This document shows positions 7,385-16,631 of a stretch of DNA of 64,000 nt, in pieces. Location of the stretch: contig CAVWVW010000003.1 in assembly GCA_963758555.1 (NCBI GenBank), positions 1,116,001-1,180,000 on the forward strand, given 5' to 3'. Every line of letters begins with the position of its first letter. Position 1 is the first letter of the stretch. The stretch is from CAIUMH01 sp963758555. Lineage in GTDB: Bacteria > Actinomycetota > Acidimicrobiia > Acidimicrobiales > RAAP-2. Below the pieces are notes generated by a model, which had not been told where the DNA came from, made no database searches, and saw only the letters and a list, made by a program, of their open reading frames with translations. A program made the translations under genes and the position numbers.

Positions 7385-8680
7385 ATGGCAGAGAAGGTTG
7401 TTGTCGATTTCGATCATCACTCCGAGGCCTATCGCGAGAGGGGCATGGAGATCGCGGCGGAAGCTCGTGAGAAGTGTCCGGTCGCATGGACGGAGTCCCA
7501 TGGCGGCTACTGGTTCGTCACCGGCTTGGAGGAGGCGAGCGCCTTCCAGAAGCGCCCAGACCTCTTCTCCGCCGCCCGAGAGCTGGGCAACCCCGACTCG
7601 ATCTACAAGGGGATCTCCATCCCCTTCGTCGACTCTGAGTACGGCGGTGGCTTCTTGGAGATGGACCCGCCCGTCCAGCTCGAGTACCGCCGCATCCTGA
7701 ACTCCTTCCTCTCACCGAGCTCGGTGCTCTCCTGGGAGCCGATGGCGAGGGATCTGACGAACGCCTGCATCGACGACATCATCGAGCTCGGCGAGGGCGA
7801 TTTCGTCGAGCAGATCGTCAACGTCGTTCCCGCCGTCTTGACCATGGGACTCATCGGCCTCCGCCTCTCTGACTGGTCGATCTTCAACGAGCCTGCTCAC
7901 GCCGGCATCTACACCCCGCCCGACAGCCCCGATCGGCCACGCGTCGACGAGCTGACAGCCCAGATGGGCGCCACGATCTTCCAGTACGTCCTGGAGGGCA
8001 AGGCGAACCCGAAGGCCACGACGGGCATGCTGCGGGCTCTGCTCGACGCCACCATCGACGGCGAGCCCCTGCCCGAGATCAACATCATGGGCACGGTGGG
8101 CCTCGTCATCGGAGGCGGGTTCGACACCACCACGGCGTTCACCTCCAACGTGTGGCGCTACCTCGCCGAGCATCCTGAGGACAAGGCCCGCCTGCTCGAC
8201 GACCCTGAGCTGTGGGGAACGGCCACCGAGGAGTTCCTCCGGTTCTTCTCCCCGTCGCAGGGCACCGCTCGCTCGATCACCCAGGACTGCGAGGTGCTGG
8301 GCTACGAGTTCAAGAAGGGCGAACGAGCCCTGGTCTCGTTCTCGATGCCCAACAGGGACCCCAAGTTCTTCGAGGACCCCGACGAGATCCACATCGATCG
8401 CTTCCCGAACCGACACGCCGCCTTCGGCCTCGGCAACCATCGGTGCATCGGGTCGAACCTCGCTCGCATGGAGTTCAAGACCATCATGCAAGAGTCGCTC
8501 AACCGGATCCCTGAGTACACCATCGACTACGAGGGCGTCGAGCGCTACGAGGACTGCGGGACCATCAACGGCAACAAGAACATGCCGATGACCTTCCCCC
8601 CCGGCACTCGCCAGGGCCCCGGGCTCGCCGACGCCATCGAGCGCTGGCAGGCCATCTTGGACGCCCAGAGCGCTTCTTAA
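7385..8680 (+). CDS. Cytochrome P450
   Basis: This 431-residue soluble bacterial P450 carries the heme-binding motif FGLGNHRCIGSNLAR with the axial cysteine, an I-helix GGGFDTTTA for oxygen activation and EEFLRF as the ExxR-equivalent region. It inserts one oxygen atom into an organic substrate with electrons from a ferredoxin, whose gene follows 31 bases on. The ATG at 7385 is preceded by GGAGGGGGAACC; an earlier in-frame start at 7349 lacks such a site. With the amidohydrolase, ferredoxin and alpha/beta hydrolase it forms a plausible catabolic set for a terpenoid, steroid or aromatic compound. The substrate is not evident. Confidence 0.95.
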   Translation: MAEKVVVDFDHHSEAYRERGMEIAAEAREKCPVAWTESHGGYWFVTGLEEASAFQKRPDLFSAARELGNPDSIYKGISIPFVDSEYGGGFLEMDPPVQLEYRRILNSFLSPSSVLSWEPMARDLTNACIDDIIELGEGDFVEQIVNVVPAVLTMGLIGLRLSDWSIFNEPAHAGIYTPPDSPDRPRVDELTAQMGATIFQYVLEGKANPKATTGMLRALLDATIDGEPLPEINIMGTVGLVIGGGFDTTTAFTSNVWRYLAEHPEDKARLLDDPELWGTATEEFLRFFSPSQGTARSITQDCEVLGYEFKKGERALVSFSMPNRDPKFFEDPDEIHIDRFPNRHAAFGLGNHRCIGSNLARMEFKTIMQESLNRIPEYTIDYEGVERYEDCGTINGNKNMPMTFPPGTRQGPGLADAIERWQAILDAQSAS

Positions 8681-8711
8681 CGAACCCACGTCACCTACGA
8701 GAGAGAGATCC

Positions 8712-8909
8712 ATGACACGCGTCTACGTACAAGAGGATGTGTGCCAGGGGCACACGCTGTGCTTCATGGCAGCACCTGAGGTCTTCGAGCTGCGCGAGGA
8801 AGACGGTCACGCCTCGGTGCGCGACATCGAGCTCACCGACGAGATCGTCGACGCCGCCCGCCGCGCTGCGCTGACCTGCCCCGAGCAGGCCATCGTCGTC
8901 GAAGACTGA
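8712..8909 (+). CDS. Ferredoxin, 3Fe-4S type, P450 partner
   Basis: This 65-residue ferredoxin has the pattern C-Q-G-H-T-L-C and a distal C-P (ALTCPEQAI). The middle cysteine of a 4Fe-4S motif is replaced by His, as in actinobacterial 3Fe-4S ferredoxins paired with P450s. It should carry single electrons from a ferredoxin reductase to the adjacent P450. GAGAGAG precedes the ATG. No reductase is adjacent; the flavoprotein at 46248-47492 is a candidate. Confidence 0.93.
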   Translation: MTRVYVQEDVCQGHTLCFMAAPEVFELREEDGHASVRDIELTDEIVDAARRAALTCPEQAIVVED

Positions 8910-8921
8910 GCGGGCACCGAC

Positions 8922-9794
8922 ATGGCACGAGCAACCATCAACGACCTCGAGATCAGCTACGAGGTGTTCGGCTCTGAGGGTCGACCTTGGATCATCACCC
9001 CGGGGGGTCGCTTCTCGAAGGACTCCCCCGGCGTGCGAGAGCTCGCCCAAGCCTTGGCCGAGCGCGGCAACACCGCGGTGATCTGGGATCGACCCAACTG
9101 CGGCGAATCCGACGTCTGCTTCGACGGACCCTCTGAGTCGGCCATGCAGGCCGACACGCTGGCGGGTCTCCTGCGCCACCTCGAGCTCACCCCGGCCGTC
9201 ATCATCGGTGGCTCAGGGGGAGCACGCGTCTCGCTCATGGCAGCCGTCCGTCATCCCGAGGTGGCGGCGGGCGTGGCGATGTGGTGGATCAGCGGGGGCA
9301 TCTACGGTCAGATGACGCTCGGCGTCCACTACTGCGGTGGCTCGATCGCCGCCGCGTGGAAGACCAACTCGATGGAGGCGGTGGTCGAGCTCGATGAGTG
9401 GTCCGAGGTCCTCGAGCGCAACCCACGGAATCGTCAGCGTTTCTTGGATCTCGAGCCGAGAGCCTTCATCGAGGGCTTGGAGCGCTGGATGCTGACCTAC
9501 TGCCCGAGCGAAGGCGCCTTGATCTCTGGGCTTCCCGACGCGGCAGCCCGTGACTTCCACCTCCCCGCGCTGGTGCTTCGAAGCGGCGAGAGCGACGCCA
9601 ACCACACCCGCGAGACCTCTGAGCGCCTGGCTGAGCTGCTGCCCGAAGCGGTGATCGTCGATCCGCCGTGGGGCGACAACGAGTGGAACGAGCGGTCGGC
9701 GGCTCGGCCCGGCGGGGTGGGCGAAGGGCTGTTCGTCTCGTGGCCACGCCTGGCGCCCATGCTGGACGACTGGGCTCGGACCACCCTTCCCTGA
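8922..9794 (+). CDS. Alpha/beta hydrolase
   Basis: This 290-residue alpha/beta-hydrolase has the nucleophile elbow GGSGGAR, an oxyanion-region segment IITPGGRF near residue 26 and IWDRPNCGESD before the elbow. It starts 12 bases after the ferredoxin stop, so the three genes form one operon. It probably hydrolyses an ester, lactone or C-C bond in the product chain of the P450. The usual late Asp-His pair is not obvious: the C-terminal part lacks a clear GHxxxxE motif (DPPWGDNEWNE lies in that area), so the acid-base residues may differ from the standard. Confidence 0.85.
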   Translation: MARATINDLEISYEVFGSEGRPWIITPGGRFSKDSPGVRELAQALAERGNTAVIWDRPNCGESDVCFDGPSESAMQADTLAGLLRHLELTPAVIIGGSGGARVSLMAAVRHPEVAAGVAMWWISGGIYGQMTLGVHYCGGSIAAAWKTNSMEAVVELDEWSEVLERNPRNRQRFLDLEPRAFIEGLERWMLTYCPSEGALISGLPDAAARDFHLPALVLRSGESDANHTRETSERLAELLPEAVIVDPPWGDNEWNERSAARPGGVGEGLFVSWPRLAPMLDDWARTTLP

Positions 9795-9796
9795 CC

Positions 9797-10846
9797 TCAG
9801 CGATTGGCGACTGGGCCTGCCGGCACGATCGGCGGCAGATCGGCGGTCGTCAGCACCCCGGCGGGGGCCTCGACCACGTAGGGGATGGCGTTGACCGGGC
9901 GATTGCCCGTGAGCCCCGGCATCACGGCGGCGAATTCCTCCAAGCCGATCGGGAACTCGATGTCGACGTCCATCGGCGCATCGCCCTTGACGTGCACCCG
10001 CCACCCCGTGGCCAGCAGCTCCCAGGCCGGGTCGAGATCCGTCGTGCAGAACCAGTTGGCGGTGAAGCTGACCACCTCCTGGCCGTCGCTCAGCCCGACG
10101 AGCGAGTTGCGGAAGGCGGCCACCGTCCCCGCCGAGATCTGACCCGCTGCGATCGTGAGGTCTTCCTTGGCCGCTGCCACCTCGGCCCGGTTGGTCCATG
10201 CGTCCACCGGGCGGCCCGCAGAGGCAGCAAGGCTGGCCAGCGGCACGCCGAACTCATGGACCATCCAGGAGGCATCTCCGTCGGCGAAGGCCTCGAGAGG
10301 CTTGCCGAAGCCCATCAGATCGAAGAGCATCTCAGGCGAGTCCCGGCGCGACATGTTGGCGTACTCATTGATCGCCACCGACTCGACGTGACGCTGCAGT
10401 GAGATCAAGGCGAAGGGAAGGGCATCGGAGATGAAGCCAGGGCTGCTCCCTGTCGTGTAGAGCGAGGCGGCGCCGATCTCACAAGCCTTCTCCACGCGCG
10501 CCCAGCCCTCGGGGCCGAGGCGAGGGTCGCCCTTGGTGAGCTCGCCGCGCGTGGTGATGATGTTGGTGCCTGCGCTGAGCAGCGCCTCAACGTCGTCAAG
10601 CTCGATGGAGCTGGGCATGTAGAGGACGCAGTCGGCGCCCAGGGCGACGATCGCCGCCCGATCGGTGGTGGCCAGCACCCCGGTCGCCTCGACGCCGCAG
10701 AGCTCGCCAGCGTCGGTGCCGTCCTTGGCCGGGTTGTAGGTCAGCACGCCCACCAGCTCGAGCTCGGGGTGGCGGATGATCTCGCGGAGCGAGTGGCTCC
10801 CCACGTTGCCCGTTGCCCACTGGACCACTCGAAGAGCGCTGCTCAT
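9797..10846 (-). CDS. NAD(P)-dependent dihydrodipicolinate-reductase-like protein
   Basis: This 349-residue Rossmann-fold protein begins VVQWATGNVGSHSLREI, the GxxGxxG dinucleotide-binding loop of the DHDPR-like group common in mycobacteria and acidimicrobia. It is not DapB: the lysine-pathway signature is absent. Members are found near lipid and steroid catabolism genes and are assumed to be oxidoreductases. AGGGGG lies 5 nt before the ATG. It is divergent from the marR gene, sharing a 221-bp intergenic region that MarR could control. It converges on the alpha/beta hydrolase with a two-base gap. Confidence 0.85.
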   Translation of the reverse strand: MSSALRVVQWATGNVGSHSLREIIRHPELELVGVLTYNPAKDGTDAGELCGVEATGVLATTDRAAIVALGADCVLYMPSSIELDDVEALLSAGTNIITTRGELTKGDPRLGPEGWARVEKACEIGAASLYTTGSSPGFISDALPFALISLQRHVESVAINEYANMSRRDSPEMLFDLMGFGKPLEAFADGDASWMVHEFGVPLASLAASAGRPVDAWTNRAEVAAAKEDLTIAAGQISAGTVAAFRNSLVGLSDGQEVVSFTANWFCTTDLDPAWELLATGWRVHVKGDAPMDVDIEFPIGLEEFAAVMPGLTGNRPVNAIPYVVEAPAGVLTTADLPPIVPAGPVANR

Positions 10847-11067
10847 TGCATCCCCCTGATCATCGGGCCTCGTCGGCCTGGCGAGTGTGGAGCCGTACCT
10901 TCAAAGGGCCGCTCCGCCGTTGCAGGCTACCGTCTCGCGTCCTCCGACATCACTTGAGAAGGGACCTCTTCGTGCCCTCGATCGGACCCCACTAGCCTTT
11001 CGCACATCATGGCAACCACCTCTGCTCTACCGATCGCTCTCCGGTGCCGGCCTGCTGGGGCTCGCCG

Positions 11068-11562
11068 ATGAGCACCCTTGAGCAAGGCAGCCCTGAGGCC
11101 AGGACCATCCCCGTCCACGCCGTCGGGGTCGAGCGGCTCCGTCGGGGCTTGCTGCCGCTCGTGATGATGTCGTTCTTCCACACCAAGCGGAGCTGGGACG
11201 ACGCCATCCGCTCTCACGGCATCACCGGCTCGCAGATGGGTGTCTTGAGCCGGATCTACGATCAGCCCGGCATCTCGGGTGCGGAGCTCAGCCGACAGAT
11301 CAAGACCACGCCGCAAGCGGTCCAGCTGATGCTGACGACCCTTGAGCGCAAAGAGCTCATCACTCGCCATCCCGACCCCTCCCAGGGGCGAGTCCTCGGC
11401 GCTCGTCTGACCGAGGAGGGCACCAAGATCTTCCTCGCCTGCCTCACCGACACCGTCGAGACCGATCGACAGCTGAGCGCCGGCTTGAGCCCCGAGGAGC
11501 GAAAGACCCTGATCGACCTTCTCGACAAGTACGTCAGCGGCGACCCGAAGGCGTCACGCTGA
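11068..11562 (+). CDS. MarR family transcriptional regulator
   Basis: A 164-residue winged-helix regulator. The recognition region is GISGAELSRQIKTTPQAVQLMLTTLERKEL, split here for clarity as helix 2 (AELSRQIK) and helix 3 (QAVQLMLTTLERK), and the wing holds DPSQGRVLGARLTEEG. Flanking helices form the dimer interface. An upstream in-frame GTG at 11044 is possible; ATG 11068 was preferred because it begins after the weak GGGGC site. It is divergent from the DHDPR-like gene and 36 bases ahead of a VOC-fold gene. It probably senses a small phenolic or acyl ligand and represses its neighbours; no clear operator was found in the gap. Confidence 0.88.
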   Translation: MSTLEQGSPEARTIPVHAVGVERLRRGLLPLVMMSFFHTKRSWDDAIRSHGITGSQMGVLSRIYDQPGISGAELSRQIKTTPQAVQLMLTTLERKELITRHPDPSQGRVLGARLTEEGTKIFLACLTDTVETDRQLSAGLSPEERKTLIDLLDKYVSGDPKASR

Positions 11563-11598
11563 GCCACCCAGTGCCCTCGAACGCCATGCTGGTCTGAG

Positions 11599-12012
11599 AT
11601 GGCCCTCACACCGAGCAAAGACGCCCTCGACGTCGGGATCGTGACCACCAACCTCGAGGCCATGAGAGCCTTCTACGTCGACTCCCTCGGTCTCACGGAC
11701 GCCGGCTCGAGCAGCATTCCGGACATCGGGACCATTCAGCGCCTCGCGTTCGGACGCAGCATCCTGCGCCTCTTGGCGGTGGAGGCGGAGCCTCCCCACA
11801 CCAGTCCTGACGCCCTGCGAGACGCGACGGGCCTCCGCTTCCTCACCATCGCCGTCGACGACATCGACGAGGCCTACGACGCCTGCGTGAGCGCCGGGGT
11901 CAACGTCGTCGGGCCACCCACGCTGCTCGGCCCCGCCACCATGAGCGTGCGGGCCCAGGATCCCGACGGCAACTGGATCGAGTTCGTCGCGCAGGGACCC
12001 TCGACGAGCTGA
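11599..12012 (+). CDS. VOC-superfamily protein (glyoxalase/bleomycin-resistance fold)
   Basis: This 137-residue protein has the paired beta-alpha-beta-beta-beta modules of the vicinal oxygen chelate fold: VGIVTTNLEAMRAFYVDSLGL at the start, split by a loop, and the ending DPDGNWIEFVAQ with the metal-ligand Glu. Family members are dioxygenases, isomerases, lyases or binding proteins. The first metal-ligand position is not a clear His (DVGIVT), so it may be an isomerase variant or non-catalytic. It follows marR by 36 bases and probably shares its transcript. Confidence 0.82.
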   Translation: MALTPSKDALDVGIVTTNLEAMRAFYVDSLGLTDAGSSSIPDIGTIQRLAFGRSILRLLAVEAEPPHTSPDALRDATGLRFLTIAVDDIDEAYDACVSAGVNVVGPPTLLGPATMSVRAQDPDGNWIEFVAQGPSTS

Positions 12013-12046
12013 GCACGTCCGAGGGCTGACCAGCGAGGGCTGGCCG

Positions 12047-12883
12047 CTACTCGTGCGCCTGGATCTCTGCCATCTGCTCGGCCATCTGGGCCATGAGCTC
12101 TTCGACGCTGCCGAAGAACGGTCCGCCTGGAGCGCGGAGCACCAGGTCGTGGTAGTCGATCTCTGAGAACTGGAGGGCGAGCGCACAGATCCGAGCGATC
12201 GCCCGGCCGAGCTCTTGGGCCGCCATGAGTCGCTGCGGGATCTTGCCGCGCTCGACCCAGAGGCTGTGGAGCGACATGGTCACGTCGAGGTCGAAGTCTC
12301 GGGCGAAGTCGGTGTCACCCGTGGCTCCCACCCTGATGCACGAGAAGCGGAACTCGGGGTGCTCAGCGCGCACACCCCGGACCATCTCTTCGAGCGCCGC
12401 CTTCGACGAGCCGTAGGGCACGAGGCCGTGGTACGGCAGGCCGACGGACTCGGACGAGAAGTAGCCGACGAACGCGTTGTCGGTCAGGTGCGGGATCGCC
12501 GCCTTGGTCACGAGGGCCGGGCCCATCACGTTGGTGAGCAGGCACTCTCGCCACAGCTCAGGCGTCGCGTCCTTGATGAGGCCGAGCTTGGAGACGCCCA
12601 CCACGTTGAGCATGAGATCGATGGTCCCACCGAGGTGGCCCACCGCCTCGTCGATGAGCCGCTCGCAGTCCTCAGGCTTCGCGATGTCGGCGATCACACC
12701 GAAGCCGCCGCCCGCTTCCTCGAGCGCGGCAGCCAGCTTCGTCTCGCTGCGGCCGACGAAGACGACGTCGGCACCCATGGCGACCATGTCGAGCGCAGCC
12801 TGCTTACCGATGCCGGCGGTGGCTCCCACCACGATCGCACGCTTGCCCTCAAGCGAAACCTGGTGCTCTGCGTCCTGGCTCAT
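12047..12883 (-). CDS. Short-chain dehydrogenase/reductase
   Basis: This 278-residue SDR has the cofactor loop GATAGIGKQ, the NxxG-type segment LNVVGVSK, catalytic Ser in YFSSES and the active-site YGSSK. FVGRSETK after beta-2 suggests NADP preference through the Arg. The C-terminal 40 residues add an unusual Met/Gln/Glu helix (LMAQMAEQMAEIQ). It converges on the VOC gene. It probably oxidises or reduces a hydroxyacyl or hydroxylated intermediate, in keeping with the catabolic genes around it. Confidence 0.9.
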   Translation of the reverse strand: MSQDAEHQVSLEGKRAIVVGATAGIGKQAALDMVAMGADVVFVGRSETKLAAALEEAGGGFGVIADIAKPEDCERLIDEAVGHLGGTIDLMLNVVGVSKLGLIKDATPELWRECLLTNVMGPALVTKAAIPHLTDNAFVGYFSSESVGLPYHGLVPYGSSKAALEEMVRGVRAEHPEFRFSCIRVGATGDTDFARDFDLDVTMSLHSLWVERGKIPQRLMAAQELGRAIARICALALQFSEIDYHDLVLRAPGGPFFGSVEELMAQMAEQMAEIQAHE

Positions 12884-13020
12884 CGTCCCCCCATTGCGTT
12901 CGTGGCCCGTCGATGATGGGCCGAGTGTTCCGGCTCACAATCTAGGCACAACCGTGACCTCGGCTCGATCCGCCGGCCACCTGGACCCCTCCCGCGCGCT
13001 GATCGCTCAGCGCACGAGGC

Positions 13021-14304
13021 TCACATGAAGTCTGAAGGGTCCTTGCCGATGGCATCGGGGCGCGCCGTGATCGAGCGCGCCATGCCGTGGACCACGTAGG
13101 AGGCCAGCATCAGACCCGTGTGGCTGAAGATGGTCCCGGTGCCGATCGTGAGCCCTCTCCCCGACCACGCCACGGGGTTCGCGTACAAGAACCACTCGTC
13201 GAGCGGTGCGTCGTCGTGGAACGACATGTCGAGGGCCATGATCCCCGTGGACAAGGTGACGTGTGCTTGCGACTGGCTGATGCCGGGATGCGGTCGCATC
13301 GCCGCGGCGATCGTCCAGTGCGGGACCGCCTGGGTGAGCGCGGCGCTGCGGAGCGCCTGGGTAGGCGGGTTGTCTCTGAACCGCATCCAGACGTAGACGT
13401 TTGCCGGGCCCACCTCATCGATGTCACCCGGGTAGGCGCCATCGACCACTCGGATGTCGCGGCCGATGACGCTCATGTCGAACGAGGGGCAGGCCTCAGG
13501 TCCAGGGACGTCCGGCATCGGTGTCTCGTTGCGCATGAGATCCTCGGCGCCGACGTCCATCAAGAGCAGCGACGGGCTGATCAAGGCGCCTCGCTGCTCT
13601 GAGCGCACCGTCACGCTCGAGAAGTTCCGTCCCTTTCGAACCAGCTCGACGTTGAGGTCGATCGGGTCGTCGAAGTTGGCTGCCTTGGCGAAGGTGGCTG
13701 ACGCCGAGACGACGCGCTGGTCGGGGTTGGCCTTCGATGCAGCCACGATGGCCTGGCCCAGCAGCTGCCCACCCTCGACGACGTTGCGGGTGCGGACGTG
13801 GTATCCGGGAGCCGCGTACACGCCCTCACTGACGAGCTGGGGGTCCATCAAGCCGAGCAGATCATCCTCGTCTCCCCAGGCCGGGAACGGCGTGGTGTAG
13901 GTCAGCTCGTCCTCAGGCCACGTCGAGATGATCTCGGCTTCCACCCCATCCTTCTCGTGGTAGACGCCGAGGAAGCCTTGGATGCCCGCGACCTGCTCGA
14001 AGGGGTCCCGATAGGTCCAGAAGACGTCCTCGACCGGCGTGGCCGTCTCGTCGAAGGACCAGTAGTCGGCGTTGCCCTTGAAGGGGCAGACGGTGTGGTG
14101 CTCGTTCGTCGCCAAGAGGTCGAGGCGCACGTCGCCCTCGGGGATGTAGAGGCGCTCGACGTGGTCCTTCTCGATGAGGCGGATCGCCTTGGTCGACTCC
14201 GCCAGCAGCACCCCATCGACGAGCACCCGAGCGGTGCCCTGGATGGGCACGAGATTGATCCAGTAGCCAGGATGGCTGGCCCACGCAGACTCGACCTTGG
14301 TCAT
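13021..14304 (-). CDS. DUF427 domain fused to acyl-CoA thioesterase II (TesB-like)
   Basis: A 427-residue two-part protein. Residues 15-105 form a DUF427 domain (RVLVDGVLLAEST, VCPFKGNADYWSF). The rest is a double-hotdog thioesterase of the TesB type: EGGQLLGQAIVAASKANP with the first hotdog helix, then LDMSFHDDAPLDEWFLYANP and GTIFSHTGLMLAS in the second. TesB enzymes hydrolyse acyl-CoA thioesters; the DUF427 role is unknown. The ATG at 14304 has GGGGAGAG four nt upstream; the open frame runs further but would enter DNA encoding the opposite-strand acidic protein. The fusion is what the sequence shows; linked function is inference. Confidence 0.88.
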   Translation of the reverse strand: MTKVESAWASHPGYWINLVPIQGTARVLVDGVLLAESTKAIRLIEKDHVERLYIPEGDVRLDLLATNEHHTVCPFKGNADYWSFDETATPVEDVFWTYRDPFEQVAGIQGFLGVYHEKDGVEAEIISTWPEDELTYTTPFPAWGDEDDLLGLMDPQLVSEGVYAAPGYHVRTRNVVEGGQLLGQAIVAASKANPDQRVVSASATFAKAANFDDPIDLNVELVRKGRNFSSVTVRSEQRGALISPSLLLMDVGAEDLMRNETPMPDVPGPEACPSFDMSVIGRDIRVVDGAYPGDIDEVGPANVYVWMRFRDNPPTQALRSAALTQAVPHWTIAAAMRPHPGISQSQAHVTLSTGIMALDMSFHDDAPLDEWFLYANPVAWSGRGLTIGTGTIFSHTGLMLASYVVHGMARSITARPDAIGKDPSDFM

Positions 14305-14460
14305 CGGACTCTCCCCCTCTGTGGACCTGGGTCCCTCGACAAGAGTCAATCTAGCGACGGCCTCGTTGCCTTCGCTCAGCCCCGATCCTCGAGGTGCAAG
14401 CCCAGCGATGTGCAAAGATCCCGTCGGTCCGATCGATTGAACGAAGAGCGGAGGTTCGCG

Positions 14461-14739
14461 GTGAGCGAGACCAACGGAACGAAGCCCGGGGACGACGAGC
14501 TCGACATCGTCGAGATCGAGGTGGAAGTCGTCGATGACGACGGGAACCTGATCGATGATGACGTGATTGCCTTGGTCGACGGCGAGGGTCACGTGCTCGC
14601 CACGGACGAGACGGTGACCATCGTGGGCGCCGACGGGACGGTCGTCGTGGACGAGACGATCGCCGTCACCGGCGAGGACGGTGAGCTGCACGTGGTCGAA
14701 GAGGACCTAGAGGTCCTCGAGGCCGACGACGAGGCTTAG
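14461..14739 (+). CDS. Highly acidic repeat protein, 92 aa
   Basis: A GTG start with GGAGG 6 nt upstream opens a protein in which about 32 of 92 residues are Asp or Glu, with one Lys and no Arg. It contains about four short repeats of 15-18 residues with the shared pattern DGxxxxxDExIxV (VVDDDGNLIDDDVIAL, VDGEGHVLATDETVTI, ADGTVVVDETIAV, EDGELHVVEEDLEV). The alternating hydrophobic/acidic pattern predicts beta hairpins. There is no signal peptide. It is divergent from the DUF427-thioesterase gene and ends flush with the zwf stop. Function unknown: calcium binding or DNA mimicry are possibilities only. Confidence 0.7.
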   Translation: MSETNGTKPGDDELDIVEIEVEVVDDDGNLIDDDVIALVDGEGHVLATDETVTIVGADGTVVVDETIAVTGEDGELHVVEEDLEVLEADDEA

Positions 14740-16270
14740 CTACGAAGGCTCTTTGCCCTGGCGCCACTCGCGCTGGAAGGGCAAGCGCCACTTGCGAGGA
14801 GCGATGAGGTCGGGGATCGACGGCGGGCCCCACGAGCCGACGCGGTAGAGCTCAGCCTCGGGCGGGTTGTCCAGCAGAGGCTGTGAGATCTCCCAGAGGC
14901 GCTCGATGCCCTCTGCGTTGGTGAACAGCGTCTGGTCCCCCGCCATCGCGTCGTGGATGAGGCGTTCATACGCCTCGAGAGCGCTGTCGGCGTTCTCGAC
15001 CTCGTGGAGGGCGAACTGGAGGCTCAGCTTGTCGAGCTTCATCCCTGGCCCCGGCCGCTTGCCGTAGAACGACAATGAGACCTTGGACAGGTCCGCCAGG
15101 TCGAAGGTCAGGTGATCGGGTCCCTGGGCACCCACGCCTGAGTCATCGGGGAACATCGATTTCGGCGGCTCTCGGAAGGCGATCGAGACGATGCGGCGAC
15201 CTTCTGCCATCTGCTTGCCGGTGCGCAGGTAGAACGGGACGCCCGCCCAGCGCCAGTTGTCGATCTCGCAGCGCAAGGCGACGAAGGTCTCCGCGTCGGA
15301 GTCGGGCGAGACGCCCTCGGTCGAGCGATAGCCCTCGTACTGGCCACGAACGACGTGGCTCGGGATCGAGCGGCACCATCGATCGGAAGACCTTGTTCTT
15401 CTCGTCGTTGATCGCGCGCGGCTCGAGGGCGGTGGGTGGCTCCATGGCGACGAAGGCCAAGATCTGGAAGAGGTGGGTGACCACCATGTCCCTGAAGGCG
15501 CCGGTGTGCTCGTAGAACGACGCTCGAGTGCCCACCGAGAGCGTCTCGGGCACGTCGATCTGGATGTGGTCGATGTGCTGGCGGTTCCAGATCGGCTCGA
15601 AGAGCCCGTTGGCGAAGCGGAACGCCAAGATGTTCTGGGCGGGCTCCTTGCCCAGGAAGTGGTCGATCCGGAAGACCTGCTCGTCGGAGAAGACCTCGTC
15701 GACGATCGCGTTGAGCTCCCGCGCCGTGCGCAGGTCGGTCCCGAAGGGCTTCTCCATGATGATCCGAGCCCGCTCGGTCAGGCCAGCCTCTCCCAAGGTC
15801 TTGACCACGGTCTCGGCGGCTGCCGGCGGGATGCTCAAGTAGTGCAGGCGACGCGGGGCACCTCCGAGCTGCGCTTCCGCTCGAGCGACCGCCTCAGCCA
15901 GGCCCTTCGCACCCTCGTCGCCTCCCACGTACGAGATGAGGGCTTCGAACGGAGCCCACGTCTCGTCGGTCACGCCCCCGCGAGCGAACTCGTCACAGGC
16001 CTGGCGAGCGAACGCGTGGTACTCGTCTTGGCTGTGGTCCTCGAGCGAGGTGGCCACGATCCGACAATCGGTGAACATCCCCGCACGCGAGAGATGGAAC
16101 AGCCCGGGCAGGAGCTTGCGGCGCGCCAGGTCACCCGTGCCGCCGAAGAGCACGATGACGTGCGGCTCGACCTCATCGTGCGCTCGCTGCTCTTCCTCGG
16201 ACGCACTGGCCCACGCAGCGTTCGGCGGTGCTTCGCTCACCGGGGACGACGACGCGACTCCCTCGCTCAT
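14740..16270 (-). CDS. zwf: Glucose-6-phosphate 1-dehydrogenase, one frameshift
   Basis: First enzyme of the oxidative pentose phosphate pathway: glucose-6-phosphate plus NADP to 6-phosphogluconolactone plus NADPH. The N-terminal frame has the cofactor loop FGGTGDLARRKLLPGLF and the substrate motif FRIDHFLGKEP. The second frame continues with WRWAGVPFYLRTGK. The frames part at about 15361-15364 (minus-strand SMVPLDP...), where dropping one base restores SHVVRGQYEGYRSTEG. The repaired gene encodes 509 residues, the normal size. GGAGGAGAGGAG precedes the ATG at 16270. A sequencing error is likelier than a pseudogene, because every other part is intact. Confidence 0.9.
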
Positions 16271-16631
16271 TGCGCTCCTCTCCTCCAGATCCCCCAAGAG
16301 GGACGTGCTCACTCGTGGCGAGACCCCCGAATCGACGCGACCAGCCGCGCCATCCGATGGCCTTGGCTCCCACGGTACGGAGGGCAGGTTTCAGGGGCGT
16401 TTCCTCCGCCTGGCAATGGTGTTAACGGCCCGGAAAAACCCGCTAAATCTGGCCGCGCCGCTCGCGCCGTTCACCGTTCGGAAACGTGCTGGCAATCTGC
16501 AAACCCTACGGTCGAGCCAGGAGGCGACGAGAGGACCTTGGCGTGCGATCGATGAGGAGAGCAGGGTCGTGTCCCTTCGCGCCCGATCCGCTCGTCCTCG
16601 CCGTTGCCCACCGGGCCCAGAGGCGACCTCG
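16271..16631. other. Divergent gap between zwf and channel gene
   Basis: About 360 bases separate the zwf start from the chosen channel start. It contains a somewhat A+T-richer patch at about 16385-16460 (GTGTTAACGG, AACCCGCTAAATC) where promoters for either gene could lie. The channel frame stays open here and a GTG at 16569 is an alternative start. No RNA gene or strong hairpin was recognised. Confidence 0.4.

Noticed and set aside
7712..8713. Minus-strand open frame of 333 codons opposite the P450
   Set aside because: Shadow frame; the plus strand encodes heme-binding and I-helix motifs.
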